From Tragulus kanchil (Eukaryota > Chordata > Mammalia > Artiodactyla > Tragulidae), in assembly GCA_022376925.1 (NCBI GenBank), contig JAIOJX010000026.1, positions 253,763,330 through 253,827,329 of the forward strand: a stretch of DNA of 64,000 nucleotides. Reading direction: 5' to 3'. Shown one piece after another: positions 45,650 to 57,296 of this stretch. The position numbers and the translations under genes are program-made. Position 1 is the first letter of the stretch. Each line of letters starts with the position of its first letter. Below the pieces are notes generated by a model that worked only from the letters and a program-made list of their open reading frames with translations, searched no databases and was not told the origin of the DNA.

Positions 45650-46019
45650 GTCTTGCATCTGCTGTATTAGTCTCCCTAAAATGTTCTTGTTCCTCAGCTT
45701 AAAACCTTTAGTGGCTGCCTACAGGCCAAAGGATTGAGCAAGGTCTGTTCGTTTGCCCCGTCTTCCTGCACAGACCCCAGACTGTGCATGGCTCTCCTTG
45801 CCCCCTTTAAACACATTGGGTTATTCTCGCACCAACATCACTCGTGTCAACATTTTCCTTTCAAAGCTGAGCTCAGGTGCAGCCCATCCACAGAGCTCTT
45901 TTGAGTGATCCTGAAGAGAAGTGAAGTCTCTTTCTCCAGTCCCCTCACAGCATCCACAGCTCCCAACTCAGGTCCTTGGGGGCTATTAATTGCCTACTAT
46001 ATATGAGGGTTGTAATCTA
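45650..46019 (+). mobile_element. L2 LINE 3' region
   Basis: 'cagcttaaaacctttagtgg', 'ctgcctacaggccaaaggat', 'cttcctgcacagaccccaga', 'ctcaggtgcagcccatccac' follow sense L2. Diverged. Confidence 0.55.
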
Positions 46020-46759
46020 TCAGTACACCCAATTTATTTTTACCTCCTAGCATATGTTAATTAACTATATTATAGACTATTTCAATTGTCAGTATAAAAC
46101 AGTGACATTTCCCACAGGGCCCAGTACATAGATGTTTTCTTGATTTTATGAAAAGAGACAACATTTATAGATTAAATTTGTTCTACTTACCAAGCACATC
46201 AATTTGTTGTTCTCTTTCCGTTTTTCTACTGTTTACTCTAACATGAGATCCATTCATACTTAACTATATGTTTTAACAACAGTGATTTGCATACTTCTTG
46301 ACATGAACTTCTTGAAAGAGTGCCTGGCATATAGCAAATATTCAATAAACATTAGTTGTTACATTATTATTTTTGTTACTGTTATTCAAAACAATGTACC
46401 TTACTACAATGAATTCTTTCATACCTTATATCTGCAATTGTGCAGGACAGCTTTACATAATACTTGAGTCCTATAAAGTGGGATTCCGAATTCAAATAAT
46501 TAAGGGGAAAATCATAGAATCACTTTGCATGGGTATCTTTTGTACATATTGCCGGCACCTTTGATTTTGTACTTAAATATTTTTCTCGTCAGTAGTGGAA
46601 AGAGCTGTTTAACTGAAAGAATATTTGAAAGAATATAGACAGTACCTCAGTTAGGGGCTTTCAAGAAAATTCTGACACAGTTTTCACAGAAGACACTTCA
46701 AAATACCATATAGACAAAGTCTCATTTTGCTTAGATTTCCCCTCACCTCCACCCCGTTT

Positions 46760-47130
46760 GTCTTGCATCTGCTGTATTAGTCTCCCTAAAATGTTCTTGT
46801 TCCTCAGCTTAAAACCTTTAGTGGCTGCCTACAGGCCAAAGGATTGAGCAAGGTCTGTTCGTTTGCCCCGTCTTCCTGCACAGACCCCAGACTGTGCATG
46901 GCTCTCCTTGCCCCCTTTAAACACATTGGGTTATTCTCGCACCAACATCACTCGTGTCAACATTTTCCTTTCAAAGCTGAGCTCAGGTGCAGCCCATCCA
47001 CAGAGCTCTTTTGAGTGATCCTGAAGAGAAGTGAAGTCTCTTTCTCCAGTCCCCTCACAGCATCCACAGCTCCCAACTCAGGTCCTTGGGGGCTATTAAT
47101 TGCCTACTATATATGAGGGTTGTAATCTAT
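46760..47130 (+). mobile_element. L2 LINE (duplicate of 45650-46019)
   Basis: Second copy in duplication 17. Confidence 0.55.
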
Positions 47131-48280
47131 GCATTTCAGAGTATAACACACACCTCGTTGTGCCACATTCTTTCCAAGAGTGGGGATTCAGTGTGACCTC
47201 TGAATCCTCGACATGCCTAGGTAAGTGCCGTGAACATTAGAATGGAAAGGCATGTCACAAGAAACCAACGTGGGGATCACGACATCATTCTTTTACGTCC
47301 CAAGAATGATCTTTCTCAGATTCGTGTCTGGCTTAACATTTTTATATAAAATTTAAAGAAGTGGTACGCATTGAAATGCCATATCTGCATGTATCACTCT
47401 ACCCTTTCATCACGACACATACTGTGCTGAGGAGCCTGAGAAATGGGAAAGTGGGTCAAAGAAGAGACAGATGGTCTTCAATATCCATGAGTGGAACTAA
47501 CATGGCCCACCAAACTACCGGGCACAACTGGAGCAGTGCCTGGGAGTCATTTTGGACCCCTTGAAAGGCAGCAGCTCAACACGAACCATAATCCAAAAGA
47601 GCAATTAACACTGGGCATGGTGAGTTATTTAACGGAAATAAAACTGAAAATCTACTGTTACAACACTAGGCACAAAATTCAAGCGCACTGAATTCACTCT
47701 GAGAAGCTGTCATTATTGTACTTTCGAACAACTAAACTATCAATTAAAATCATTCATAACACAACCAAACTTAATCCTCAAGCTATGAAAAGTAAAGAGC
47801 AGAAGAAACATTTGAAATAAGTATTTTCTTGAAAAAAGGAATCCAGTAGTACTTCACAAATGTATACAGATCCCACTGATCTCAAAGTCTTGAAACACAT
47901 AAACGGGTCCAAGAACTGTCCAGTCTCATGATTGATTCATTGGTTATTTAAAGAATACTTGGGGCATTTGGTTGACCCTGTCCAAATAGGGTCCAAACCA
48001 TGTTTGAAAAATCCTTAATCTAACTCAGTATAACCTTTCATTTATTCTGATTGTAGGTGAAGCCCTGTCAGGTATTTTGGGAAGTGGGGTGAAGGATTTA
48101 TACCACCAGAAAAGTAAAGGACAAAATGTTGTCTATATTAAGGCCTCTAAACTACAAATTCAGGCCACGATTAGGAGAAGCAAACATTTCCGTTTTCACT
48201 GAAAAACTTATCTCAGATAACTTTTCAATGTTCCAAGGTGCTCTCACACTCAGTCATGCAAACTTTTCATATATCAAGCT
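47131..48280. other. No gene recognised
   Basis: AT-rich; from 47347 it is repeated at 48428. A 67-aa frame at 47361 and a 66-aa frame at 47491 are unrecognised. Confidence 0.45.
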
Positions 48281-48415
48281 GTGAGCTCAGTTGACTTCAG
48301 TCATGTCCGACTCTGTGCAACCCACGGACTGTAGCCCACCAGGTTCCTCTGTCCGTGGGATTTCCCAGGCAAGAATACTAGACTGGGCTGCCATCTCCTT
48401 CTCCAGAGATCAGGC
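48281..48415 (-). mobile_element. Bov-tA SINE fragment, antisense (copy 1 of 3)
   Basis: 'cagtcatgtccgactctgtg', 'ggactgtagcccaccaggtt', 'ccatctccttctccagag'. The 5' half of the SINE is absent. Confidence 0.9.
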
Positions 48416-49363
48416 TGACAGATTTTTTAAAATTTAAAGAAGTGGTACGCATTGAAATGCCATATCTGCATGTATCACTCTACCCTTTCATCACGACACA
48501 TACTGTGCTGAGGAGCCTGAGAAATGGGAAAGTGGGTCAAAGAAGAGACAGATGGTCTTCAATATCCATGAGTGGAACTAACATGGCCCACCAAACTACC
48601 GGGCACAACTGGAGCAGTGCCTGGGAGTCATTTTGGACCCCTTGAAAGGCAGCAGCTCAACACGAACCATAATCCAAAAGAGCAATTAACACTGGGCATG
48701 GTGAGTTATTTAACGGAAATAAAACTGAAAATCTACTGTTACAACACTAGGCACAAAATTCAAGCGCACTGAATTCACTCTGAGAAGCTGTCATTATTGT
48801 ACTTTCGAACAACTAAACTATCAATTAAAATCATTCATAACACAACCAAACTTAATCCTCAAGCTATGAAAAGTAAAGAGCAGAAGAAACATTTGAAATA
48901 AGTATTTTCTTGAAAAAAGGAATCCAGTAGTACTTCACAAATGTATACAGATCCCACTGATCTCAAAGTCTTGAAACACATAAACGGGTCCAAGAACTGT
49001 CCAGTCTCATGATTGATTCATTGGTTATTTAAAGAATACTTGGGGCATTTGGTTGACCCTGTCCAAATAGGGTCCAAACCATGTTTGAAAAATCCTTAAT
49101 CTAACTCAGTATAACCTTTCATTTATTCTGATTGTAGGTGAAGCCCTGTCAGGTATTTTGGGAAGTGGGGTGAAGGATTTATACCACCAGAAAAAGTAAA
49201 GGACAAAATGTTGTCTATATTAAGGCCTCTAAACTACAAATTCAGGCCACGATTAGGGAGAAGCAAACATTTCCGTTTTCACTGAAAAACTTATCTCAGA
49301 TAACTTTTCAATGTTCCAAGGTGCTCTCACACTCAGTCATGCAAACTTTTCATATATCAAGCT

Positions 49364-49498
49364 GTGAGCTCAGTTGACTTCAGTCATGTCCGACTCTGTG
49401 CAACCCACGGACTGTAGCCCACCAGGTTCCTCTGTCCGTGGGATTTCCCAGGCAAGAATACTAGACTGGGCTGCCATCTCCTTCTCCAGAGATCAGGC
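49364..49498 (-). mobile_element. Bov-tA fragment, antisense (copy 2 of 3)
   Basis: Same fragment as 48281-48415, in duplications 18 and 19. Confidence 0.9.
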
Positions 49499-49504
49499 TG
49501 ACAG

Positions 49505-50304
49505 TCCCTTTTTGGGGGGCCATATAACAGGTCAACTTTCTGTCAAGCAGCTCAAATCTCTCTGGAAACATGCTTAACAAATTTCCAAATTTTAGACAGC
49601 AAACTAGAAAACAGAGACAAAAACAGTTGGGGTCACTGGCTCCTGTGGCCTAAAACTAAGCTCAAATCTTCCTCTTGGTACCGAGTCATGATTATAGCTA
49701 TGCTTTATTTTGGTCACAGTGCAAACTAATTTTCAGAATTGCAATGGCAAACATTCCTGGGAAAACTACAGGAAAAAAATACTACAGGGAAAATCCAATA
49801 CATGTATTAAAAATATACTTATATTACTGAAGGACAGAAGTATAAATCAACCTCTTACATACTCTACTAACCCCTCAAAAAAGAAACTGCTTCGACTGTG
49901 TATCTTTCCCTCTTACAGTTGCTACAGCACTGAAGAATCAAACTTTCTGGTCAAGCTGTAACTATTACATTGACCTAATCTAACTTCAAGGAAACGTAAC
50001 ACTTAGACTACATTTGGCTTCATTTTAATCTCTGATACTCTGTAGCATCTTTATTACTTTTGAGAAATGTCTGAGAGTGGGAACCAGGAAGTGCATTTTG
50101 CATTAATTTCTAGTGTAAAGGTATCTTCAAATAAAAGTCACTCTGTAATAAATTTAAACACAATCTCCCTTGTTTATAGAAGCTTATATAAAAGTCCAAA
50201 GACCTGAGTACTTGGGCTCAGTTGCAAACAGAAGTATGACATTCTTTGACAGTCAAAGGAGTAATTCTTATTCGGTGATCTTTTTATTTTGCTATCTTTA
50301 GTTT
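49505..50304. other. No gene recognised
   Basis: AT-rich, repeated at 50636-51436. An 83-aa frame at 49710 is unrecognised. Confidence 0.45.
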
Positions 50305-50494
50305 AGTGGGTAATTACCACCAGAAAAGTAAAGGACAAAATGTTGTCTATATTAAGGCCTCTAAACTACAAATTCAGGCCACGATTAGGAGAAGCAAACA
50401 TTTGCGTTTTCACTGAAAAACTTATCTCAGATAACTTTTCAATGTTCCAAGGTGCTCTCACACTCAGTCATGCAAACTTTTCATATATCAAGCT

Positions 50495-50629
50495 GTGAGC
50501 TCAGTTGACTTCAGTCATGTCCGACTCTGTGCAACCCACGGACTGTAGCCCACCAGGTTCCTCTGTCCGTGGGATTTCCCAGGCAAGAATACTAGACTGG
50601 GCTGCCATCTCCTTCTCCAGAGATCAGGC
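50495..50629 (-). mobile_element. Bov-tA fragment, antisense (copy 3 of 3)
   Basis: Same fragment as 48281-48415, in duplication 19. Confidence 0.9.
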
Positions 50630-51021
50630 TGACAGTCCCTTTTTGGGGGGCCATATAACAGGTCAACTTTCTGTCAAGCAGCTCAAATCTCTCTGGAAAC
50701 ATGCTTAACAAATTTCCAAATTTTAGACAGCAAACTAGAAAACAGAGACAAAAACAGTTGGGGTCACTGGCTCCTGTGGCCTAAAACTAAGCTCAAATCT
50801 TCCTCTTGGTACCGAGTCATGATTATAGCTATGCTTTATTTTGGTCACAGTGCAAACTAATTTTCAGAATTGCAATGGCAAACATTCCTGGGAAAACTAC
50901 AGGAAAAAAATACTACAGGGAAAATCCAATACATGTATTAAAAATATACTTATATTACTGAAGGACAGAAGTATAAATCAACCTCTTACATACTCTACTA
51001 ACCCCTCAAAAAAGAAACTGC

Positions 51022-53232
51022 TTCGACTGTGTATCTTTCCCTCTTACAGTTGCTACAGCACTGAAGAATCAAACTTTCTGGTCAAGCTGTAACTATTACA
51101 TTGACCTAATCTAACTTCAAGGAAACGTAACACTTAGACTACATTTGGCTTCATTTTAATCTCTGATACTCTGTAGCATCTTTATTACTTTTGAGAAATG
51201 TCTGAGAGTGGGAACCAGGAAGTGCATTTTGCATTAATTTCTAGTGTAAAGGTATCTTCAAATAAAAGTCACTCTGTAATAAATTTAAACACAATCTCCC
51301 TTGTTTATAGAAGCTTATATAAAAGTCCAAAGACCTGAGTACTTGGGCTCAGTTGCAAACAGAAGTATGACATTCTTTGACAGTCAAAGGAGTAATTCTT
51401 ATTCGGTGATCTTTTTATTTTTGCTATCTTTAGTTTCCAGGGGGGGTTATGTGAATAAAATAAAATCCTGCATGCACTAAGATAGAATTACAAACGAATG
51501 TTCTCTATTCCTGTTTATGTTAAGAGTTCCAAGAATGACTATCTTGTGAGTATAATGGCGGTCTTTTAGCAGTGCTGACATAAAAGGGCCGTTCCACTGT
51601 GCTGTTTAATTGTATATATTCCAATGCTAGGCAACTCTCCAAACCTTATTGTAAACATTGCATAAGGTCTGTAAGCTCAGCAAAATAATGGAGTTCAGGC
51701 TTTTTCAGTTAATTCCAAGTGACAATGACTTCTCTTTAGGATTTGATAAATCATCTGCCATGATTAGTGTAGATTGCTTTGTCACAGAAAACAAGTTGAC
51801 ATTTGGGAAACTCAGCCTAACATTATGCTCTAAGGGTGCCATTTGTCTCCCCATGAAACTGACTTCAGGCAGTGTTTTGTTTTCTGGGGCTAGACAAAAA
51901 AGTAATCTATTACAGTTTGTTGGGTTAAGGTTGAAGATACAGAAATATATAATCAATAGCTCTACTGAACAGTCATTAAGCATACTGTTTAATGTATTAT
52001 AGCAATGGAGAGATTTTATTGGTTTGATGGAAATCATACTTTAAAAGAATTTCTAGTCAAAATTTCTGGTTTTGTACACTCAATGTAGACATGAGTTTCT
52101 ATGCAATGATTAAGAAGGAAGGAAGGTTCGACTGTGTATCTTTCCCTCTTACAGTTGCTACAGCACTGAAGAATCAAACTTTCTGGTCAAGCTGTAACTA
52201 TTACATTGACCTAATCTAACTTCAAGGAAACGTAACACTTAGACTACATTTGGCTTCATTTTAATCTCTGATACTCTGTAGCATCTTTATTACTTTTGAG
52301 AAATGTCTGAGAGTGGGAACCAGGAAGTGCATTTTGCATTAATTTCTAGTGTAAAGGTATCTTCAAATAAAAGTCACTCTGTAATAAATTTAAACACAAT
52401 CTCCCTTGTTTATAGAAGCTTATATAAAAGTCCAAAGACCTGAGTACTTGGGCTCAGTTGCAAACAGAAGTATGACATTCTTTGACAGTCAAAGGAGTAA
52501 TTCTTATTCGGTGATCTTTTTATTTTTGCTATCTTTAGTTTCCAGGGGGGGTTATGTGAATAAAATAAAATCCTGCATGCACTAAGATAGAATTACAAAC
52601 GAATGTTCTCTATTCCTGTTTATGTTAAGAGTTCCAAGAATGACTATCTTGTGAGTATAATGGCGGTCTTTTAGCAGTGCTGACATAAAAGGGCCGTTCC
52701 ACTGTGCTGTTTAATTGTATATATTCCAATGCTAGGCAACTCTCCAAACCTTATTGTAAACATTGCATAAGGTCTGTAAGCTCAGCAAAATAATGGAGTT
52801 CAGGCTTTTTCAGTTAATTCCAAGTGACAATGACTTCTCTTTAGGATTTGATAAATCATCTGCCATGATTAGTGTAGATTGCTTTGTCACAGAAAACAAG
52901 TTGACATTTGGGAAACTCAGCCTAACATTATGCTCTAAGGGTGCCATTTGTCTCCCCATGAAACTGACTTCAGGCAGTGTTTTGTTTTCTGGGGCTAGAC
53001 AAAAAAGTAATCTATTACAGTTTGTTGGGTTAAGGTTGAAGATACAGAAATATATAATCAATAGCTCTACTGAACAGTCATTAAGCATACTGTTTAATGT
53101 ATTATAGCAATGGAGAGATTTTATTGGTTTGATGGAAATCATACTTTAAAAGAATTTCTAGTCAAAATTTCTGGTTTTGTACACTCAATGTAGACATGAG
53201 TTTCTATGCAATGATTAAGAAGGAAGGGAAGG
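51022..53232. repeat. Tandem duplication 20 of 23 (51022-52126 / 52127-53232)
   Basis: Offset exactly 1105. The first copy ends 'ggaaggaagg' where the second has 'ggaagggaagg', a one-base loss at the very edge. No filler. 51022-51436 is also in duplication 19, so a 415-base segment is in three copies. Confidence 0.97.
51437..52126. other. Repeat-free AT-rich stretch, possible conserved element
   Basis: No repeat family recognised here. 51658-52037 is open on both strands (114 aa plus, 110 aa minus), neither with a motif. Low stop density on both strands could reflect composition. Copied at 52542-53232. Confidence 0.3.
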
Positions 53233-53655
53233 CAAATAACCATGGAATCAAAGGTAGTACATTCCTACCCCTGAGTTTTATAAGAATGAGGCTCATTTAC
53301 TGTTCAAAGGACATTGTTTATACATTCCAGACTTCCATCTTATAATTGCTCCAGGATTTGTAAAAAAGGAAATCTCAGCAGGGCAGCAAAATTTATTCAA
53401 AGCAATAGCTGCACATAATTGGTATAAAATACCAGAAACAGTCTGCTCTGAAAAATCTTTTCTCAGCAGTACAAATTCCTACCCTTCAACTCTCTTTCTA
53501 TATTCAAATAAAGTTTGACTTCTCTTCCATTACATAAATCTTTCCTTCCCCTACCCAGAAAACATATTTGTTACAAGGTACTATGAAGAATTTTCAATGC
53601 AAATGATGTGAGAAACTTTTTCAGATGCCCATTTGGTTTTATTAGTGTTCACCTA

Positions 53656-53669
53656 GTTACTATGGCAAC
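53656..53669. promoter_or_regulatory. RFX X-box-like palindrome
   Basis: GTTACTATGGCAAC matches the palindromic X-box GTTNCCATGGNAAC at all but one fixed position. RFX factors bind such sites in ciliary and MHC class II promoters. No promoter or gene is visible nearby, so function is unproven and chance is possible. Confidence 0.3.
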
Positions 53670-54471
53670 AGATAGGTAGGCAGAACCCATGTGGTGGAAG
53701 AAAGCTGATTTTATCTTTTATAATTTCCCAAAGTATTATGAGTCAATTATGCATTTTATCACACATAAAAAATTTCATTGTTGTGTTAGTATCATCTCAA
53801 GAACTCATTAAGTGAAATAAAAGAAAGGAAGCCTAAGTATGGATATTATTATACAAAATTGAAAAATACATTAAAGGAAGGTGAGTCTTTACAAAGTGTG
53901 ACATATTCCATACACAAAACCACATCTTTCTTCATCTCATACCATCTCATTGGTCTATTCTGTTTGTTGGGTTTCTGACAAAACTACTTCAAAAGCAAAG
54001 TGGAAAGAAGCAAAATACCTGCATCTTCCTATTCTAAGTGCCATTTCATTCTAAAAGTTATTTCAACATTCTTGAGTTTGCACAGCAAGAGTCGTTTTTA
54101 AAATGTATCAGGATGACCTCAGACCTTGCTCATTTTAAAAAAGCACAGTCTCATATATAATTCTTAGGGCCTACTAAAGATCTGTGAAGTAAAGCATAAT
54201 GTGGAAACAGCAGACTTGAATAGAATAAGAATAATTAGAAAACAAATACCAATGAACTTAATGTTCTGGAAAAGTATTTTCAGTTACATTACAGGTAATA
54301 TGTCATACCTGTGATGTACTCATCTGATTTTCCTTATGGAGTAATTATGAACATTCAGTGACTGTTTTTTTCTGCTACTGGACTTAGCATAATTTCTAAA
54401 GACAGGCTAAAAAGAAGAAAGCTTTATTTAAAAAACCAAGAGAACTCTCAGATTTCATCATAGAGCTGAAT

Positions 54472-54500
54472 ATATATACATATATTATATATATACACAT
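54472..54500. repeat. TA-rich microsatellite
   Basis: Alternating 'tatatatacatatatta' sequence followed by a short CA-rich run. Confidence 0.7.
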
Positions 54501-54810
54501 ACACAGACACAATAAACACAAGGAAATAACCAAAAAATAAATGAAGACACTGAATATCAAGATCTTTAGGAGAAGATATACTGTACTCCTTTAATCTGTC
54601 ATTAGTCATATTTTCTTCTAGCTGAGTACATATTAGAATTTTTTATTTTTTAAATATCTTCTTTGTAGTCAATTGCCTAAGCATGGAAGCAACTATAAAT
54701 ACCATGGTACAGAATATCTACATCATAAATAAATGTATTGTTTTTTAACTGAGTTTTTAATGATGAGAAACCTGGAAACAAGGGTCTGTTTTTAAATATA
54801 ACTTGGTCTA

Positions 54811-55150
54811 GGGCTTCCCCTGGTGGTCCAGTGGGTAAGGACACCGCCTTGCAGTGCAAGGGGCGCCGGTTCGAGCCCTGGCCTGGGAAGATCCCACGTG
54901 CTGCAGAGAGGCTGGACTGATGTGTCCAATTACCGAGCCGGAGCTCTGGAGCGCATGCGCCCAGAGCCGGTGCTCTGCAACAACAGACGCCACCGCGATG
55001 GGAGGCCCACAGGAGCCAAAGAACGAAGACAAATGAAAATAGAGAAATGAAAGCCAATAGAAGTGGCCCGCCCACACCCCTCCCTCCCCAACCCGACCCC
55101 CGCCCAAAGTAAATAAATAAATAAATCTTTAAATATATATATATATATAT
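54811..55150 (+). mobile_element. CHR-2-like SINE with GC-rich extension, well preserved
   Basis: Head 'gggcttcccctggtggtcca', B-box-like GGTTCGAGCCC at 54868-54878, GC-rich extension 55061-55105, AAATAAAT repeats and a (TA)n tail at 55132-55150. ATATAACTTGGTCTA occurs exactly at 54796-54810 and 55151-55165, a 15-base target-site duplication, so the insertion is fairly recent. Confidence 0.93.
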
Positions 55151-55165
55151 ATATAACTTGGTCTA

Positions 55166-55449
55166 AATAGCTATAACCTACATTTGTAAAGCATAGACTT
55201 TATAACATAAACAGGTTCTTGTAGCTTTTGCTTTGCTTTTACTAGCCAGAAACCTAATTAGGACAGACTTCTTCTTGGGTGTGTTTAATTTCTTTTCCCT
55301 TTATATTCTGTTCACCAGCATTTGCAGGGTTCCTATACATGGAGGCTGGCAATTTGAAAAATCTACAAATGCAAAAATCAACTTCTTACTTCAAAATAGA
55401 TTTCACACAAAAATTAAATCACATAGCCCATATTTCTTCAACCGTTTAC
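55166..55449. other. No gene recognised
   Basis: Just under 300 bases of AT-rich sequence between the SINE and a hAT-like element. Confidence 0.4.
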
Positions 55450-55640
55450 CAGAGCTGTACTGCCCAATATGACAGTCACTAACCATATGTGGCTAAAAAT
55501 TTTAAATTCAGTGTCTCAGTTGCATAAGCCAAATTTCAAGTGCTTAGTAGCCTCCACGTGGCCAGCGTGGCCACTGTTTCAGACAGTGTCGATATAGAAC
55601 ATTCCTGTAGCTGTGGAAACTCCTACAGGATACAGCTGCA
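55450..55640 (+). mobile_element. hAT-Charlie-like DNA transposon remnant
   Basis: 'cagagctgtactgcccaata', 'ccatatgtggctaaaaattt', 'aatttcaagtgcttagtagc' and 'cacgtggccagcgtggccac' match the general layout of a non-autonomous hAT-Charlie element. I do not name the subfamily. From 55498 it is copied at 56645-56787. Confidence 0.55.
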
Positions 55641-55868
55641 ATTGAAGGACTGCTGTGAAGAGCAAGCTTCCCAAATTTACTTGAAGTGAGGTGGTTTGGA
55701 TTACTTTATAATGTCACTTCAATAATGTTAACACTTCTTTGTTTGTTCTCAGCGTCTATCCATTGTGTAAAGCAAGGTACAACTCCATTAGTAGTGAATT
55801 TTCTGAGAAAGTTATCCGCTACGGACAGCAATAGGCCTGGCAAAATGTTTGCACACAGTAGGTACTCT

Positions 55869-56080
55869 GGGCTTCCCTGGTGGCTCAGCAGTAAAGAATC
55901 TGCCTGCCTTGCAGGAGACAAGGGTTCAATCCCTGGGTCAGGAGGATCCCCTGGAGGAGAGCATGGCAATCCACTCCAGTATTCTTGCCTAGGGAATCCA
56001 CGGACCGAGGAGCCTGGTGGGCTACAGTCCATGGCGTCACAAAGAGTTGGATGGGACTGAAGTGACTTAGCACTCACACG
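55869..56080 (+). mobile_element. Bov-tA SINE
   Basis: Full sense Bov-tA: 'gggcttccctggtggctcag', GGTTCAATCCC B box, 'ggcaatccactccagtattc', 'gagcctggtgggctacagtc', 'gactgaagtgacttagcac'. Confidence 0.93.
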
Positions 56081-56149
56081 CAGGCAGTCCACTAAATATT
56101 GCTTGTCTCTTTCAAGGAATAACACAGATTTTTTTTTAAAGAAAGCAAT

Positions 56150-56639
56150 ACACAGGGTGGGAGAAAATCACAGCAAATGAAACAATAGACAAAAAATTAA
56201 TCTCCAAAATCTACAAGCAACTCAGACAAATCAGCACTGGAAAAACAAACAACCCAATCAAAAAATGGGAAAAGGACCTAAACAGACACCTTTCCAACGA
56301 TGACATACAGATGGCCCAAAAGCACATGAAACGATGCTCAACTTCACTAATAATTAAGTGAAATGCAAATCAAAACTACAATGAGATATCACCTCACACC
56401 CGTCAGAATGGCCATCATCCACAAATCGACAGACAATAAATGCTGGAGAGGCTGCGGAGAAAAGGGAACACTCCTGCACTGCTGGTGGGAATATCAATTG
56501 ATACAGCCTCTATGGAAGACAGTCTGGAGATTTCTTAAAAAACTAAAAATAGACGCACCATATGACCCAGCAATCCCACTCTTATACCCTGATGAAATCA
56601 AAACTGAAAGAAGCACCTGTACCCCAATGTTCATTGCAG
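56150..56639 (+). mobile_element. L1 ORF2 3' region, cut by junction
   Basis: Starts at a 5' truncation point just after GAAAGCAATA and reads the last part of L1 ORF2 ('aatgagatatcacctcacac', 'gctggagaggctgcggagaa'). It ends at the duplication 21 junction. The second copy, from 57297, continues to the poly(A). Confidence 0.88.
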
Positions 56640-57015
56640 TCATCAATTTTAAATTCAGTGTCTCAGTTGCATAAGCCAAATTTCAAGTGCTTAGTAGCCT
56701 CCACGTGGCCAGCGTGGCCACTGTTTCAGACAGTGTCGATATAGAACATTCCTGTAGCTGTGGAAACTCCTACAGGATACAGCTGCAATTGAAGGACTGC
56801 TGTGAAGAGCAAGCTTCCCAAATTTACTTGAAGTGAGGTGGTTTGGATTACTTTATAATGTCACTTCAATAATGTTAACACTTCTTTGTTTGTTCTCAGC
56901 GTCTATCCATTGTGTAAAGCAAGGTACAACTCCATTAGTAGTGAATTTTCTGAGAAAGTTATCCGCTACGGACAGCAATAGGCCTGGCAAAATGTTTGCA
57001 CACAGTAGGTACTCT

Positions 57016-57227
57016 GGGCTTCCCTGGTGGCTCAGCAGTAAAGAATCTGCCTGCCTTGCAGGAGACAAGGGTTCAATCCCTGGGTCAGGAGGATCCCCTG
57101 GAGGAGAGCATGGCAATCCACTCCAGTATTCTTGCCTAGGGAATCCACGGACCGAGGAGCCTGGTGGGCTACAGTCCATGGCGTCACAAAGAGTTGGATG
57201 GGACTGAAGTGACTTAGCACTCACACG
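57016..57227 (+). mobile_element. Bov-tA SINE (duplicate of 55869-56080)
   Basis: Second copy in duplication 21. Confidence 0.93.
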
Positions 57228-57296
57228 CAGGCAGTCCACTAAATATTGCTTGTCTCTTTCAAGGAATAACACAGATTTTTTTTTAAAGAAAGCAAT

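Larger units (their letters stand above)
44907..47130. repeat. Tandem duplication 17 of 23 (44907-46019 / 46020-47130)
   Basis: Offset 1113, then 1110 after 'gacatcatttccc' becomes 'gacatttccc' about 90 bases into the second copy. 'tgtaatctat' runs directly into 'cagtacaccc'. No filler. An 80-base segment (43789-43869, 44907-44987, 46020-46100) is in three copies. Confidence 0.96.
47347..49504. repeat. Tandem duplication 18 of 23 (47347-48421 / 48428-49504)
   Basis: Offset 1081 rising to 1083 through two homopolymer insertions in the second copy ('agaaaaagtaaag', 'attagggagaag'). Filler 'attttt' (48422-48427). The first copy ends inside a truncated Bov-tA. Confidence 0.96.
49182..51436. repeat. 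Tandem duplication 19 of 23 (49182-50304 / 50315-51436)
   Basis: Offset 1133 falling to 1131: the second copy lacks the extra A and G that distinguish 49191 and 49256 from the earlier copy at 48101. One substitution, 'catttccgttt' versus 'catttgcgttt'. Filler 50305-50314; just before it the first copy has one T fewer. Confidence 0.96.
53233..54795. other. No gene recognised
   Basis: 1.6 kb of single-copy AT-rich DNA. It holds an RFX X-box-like site at 53656-53669 and a TA-rich microsatellite at about 54472-54500. No exon or RNA seen. Confidence 0.45.
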
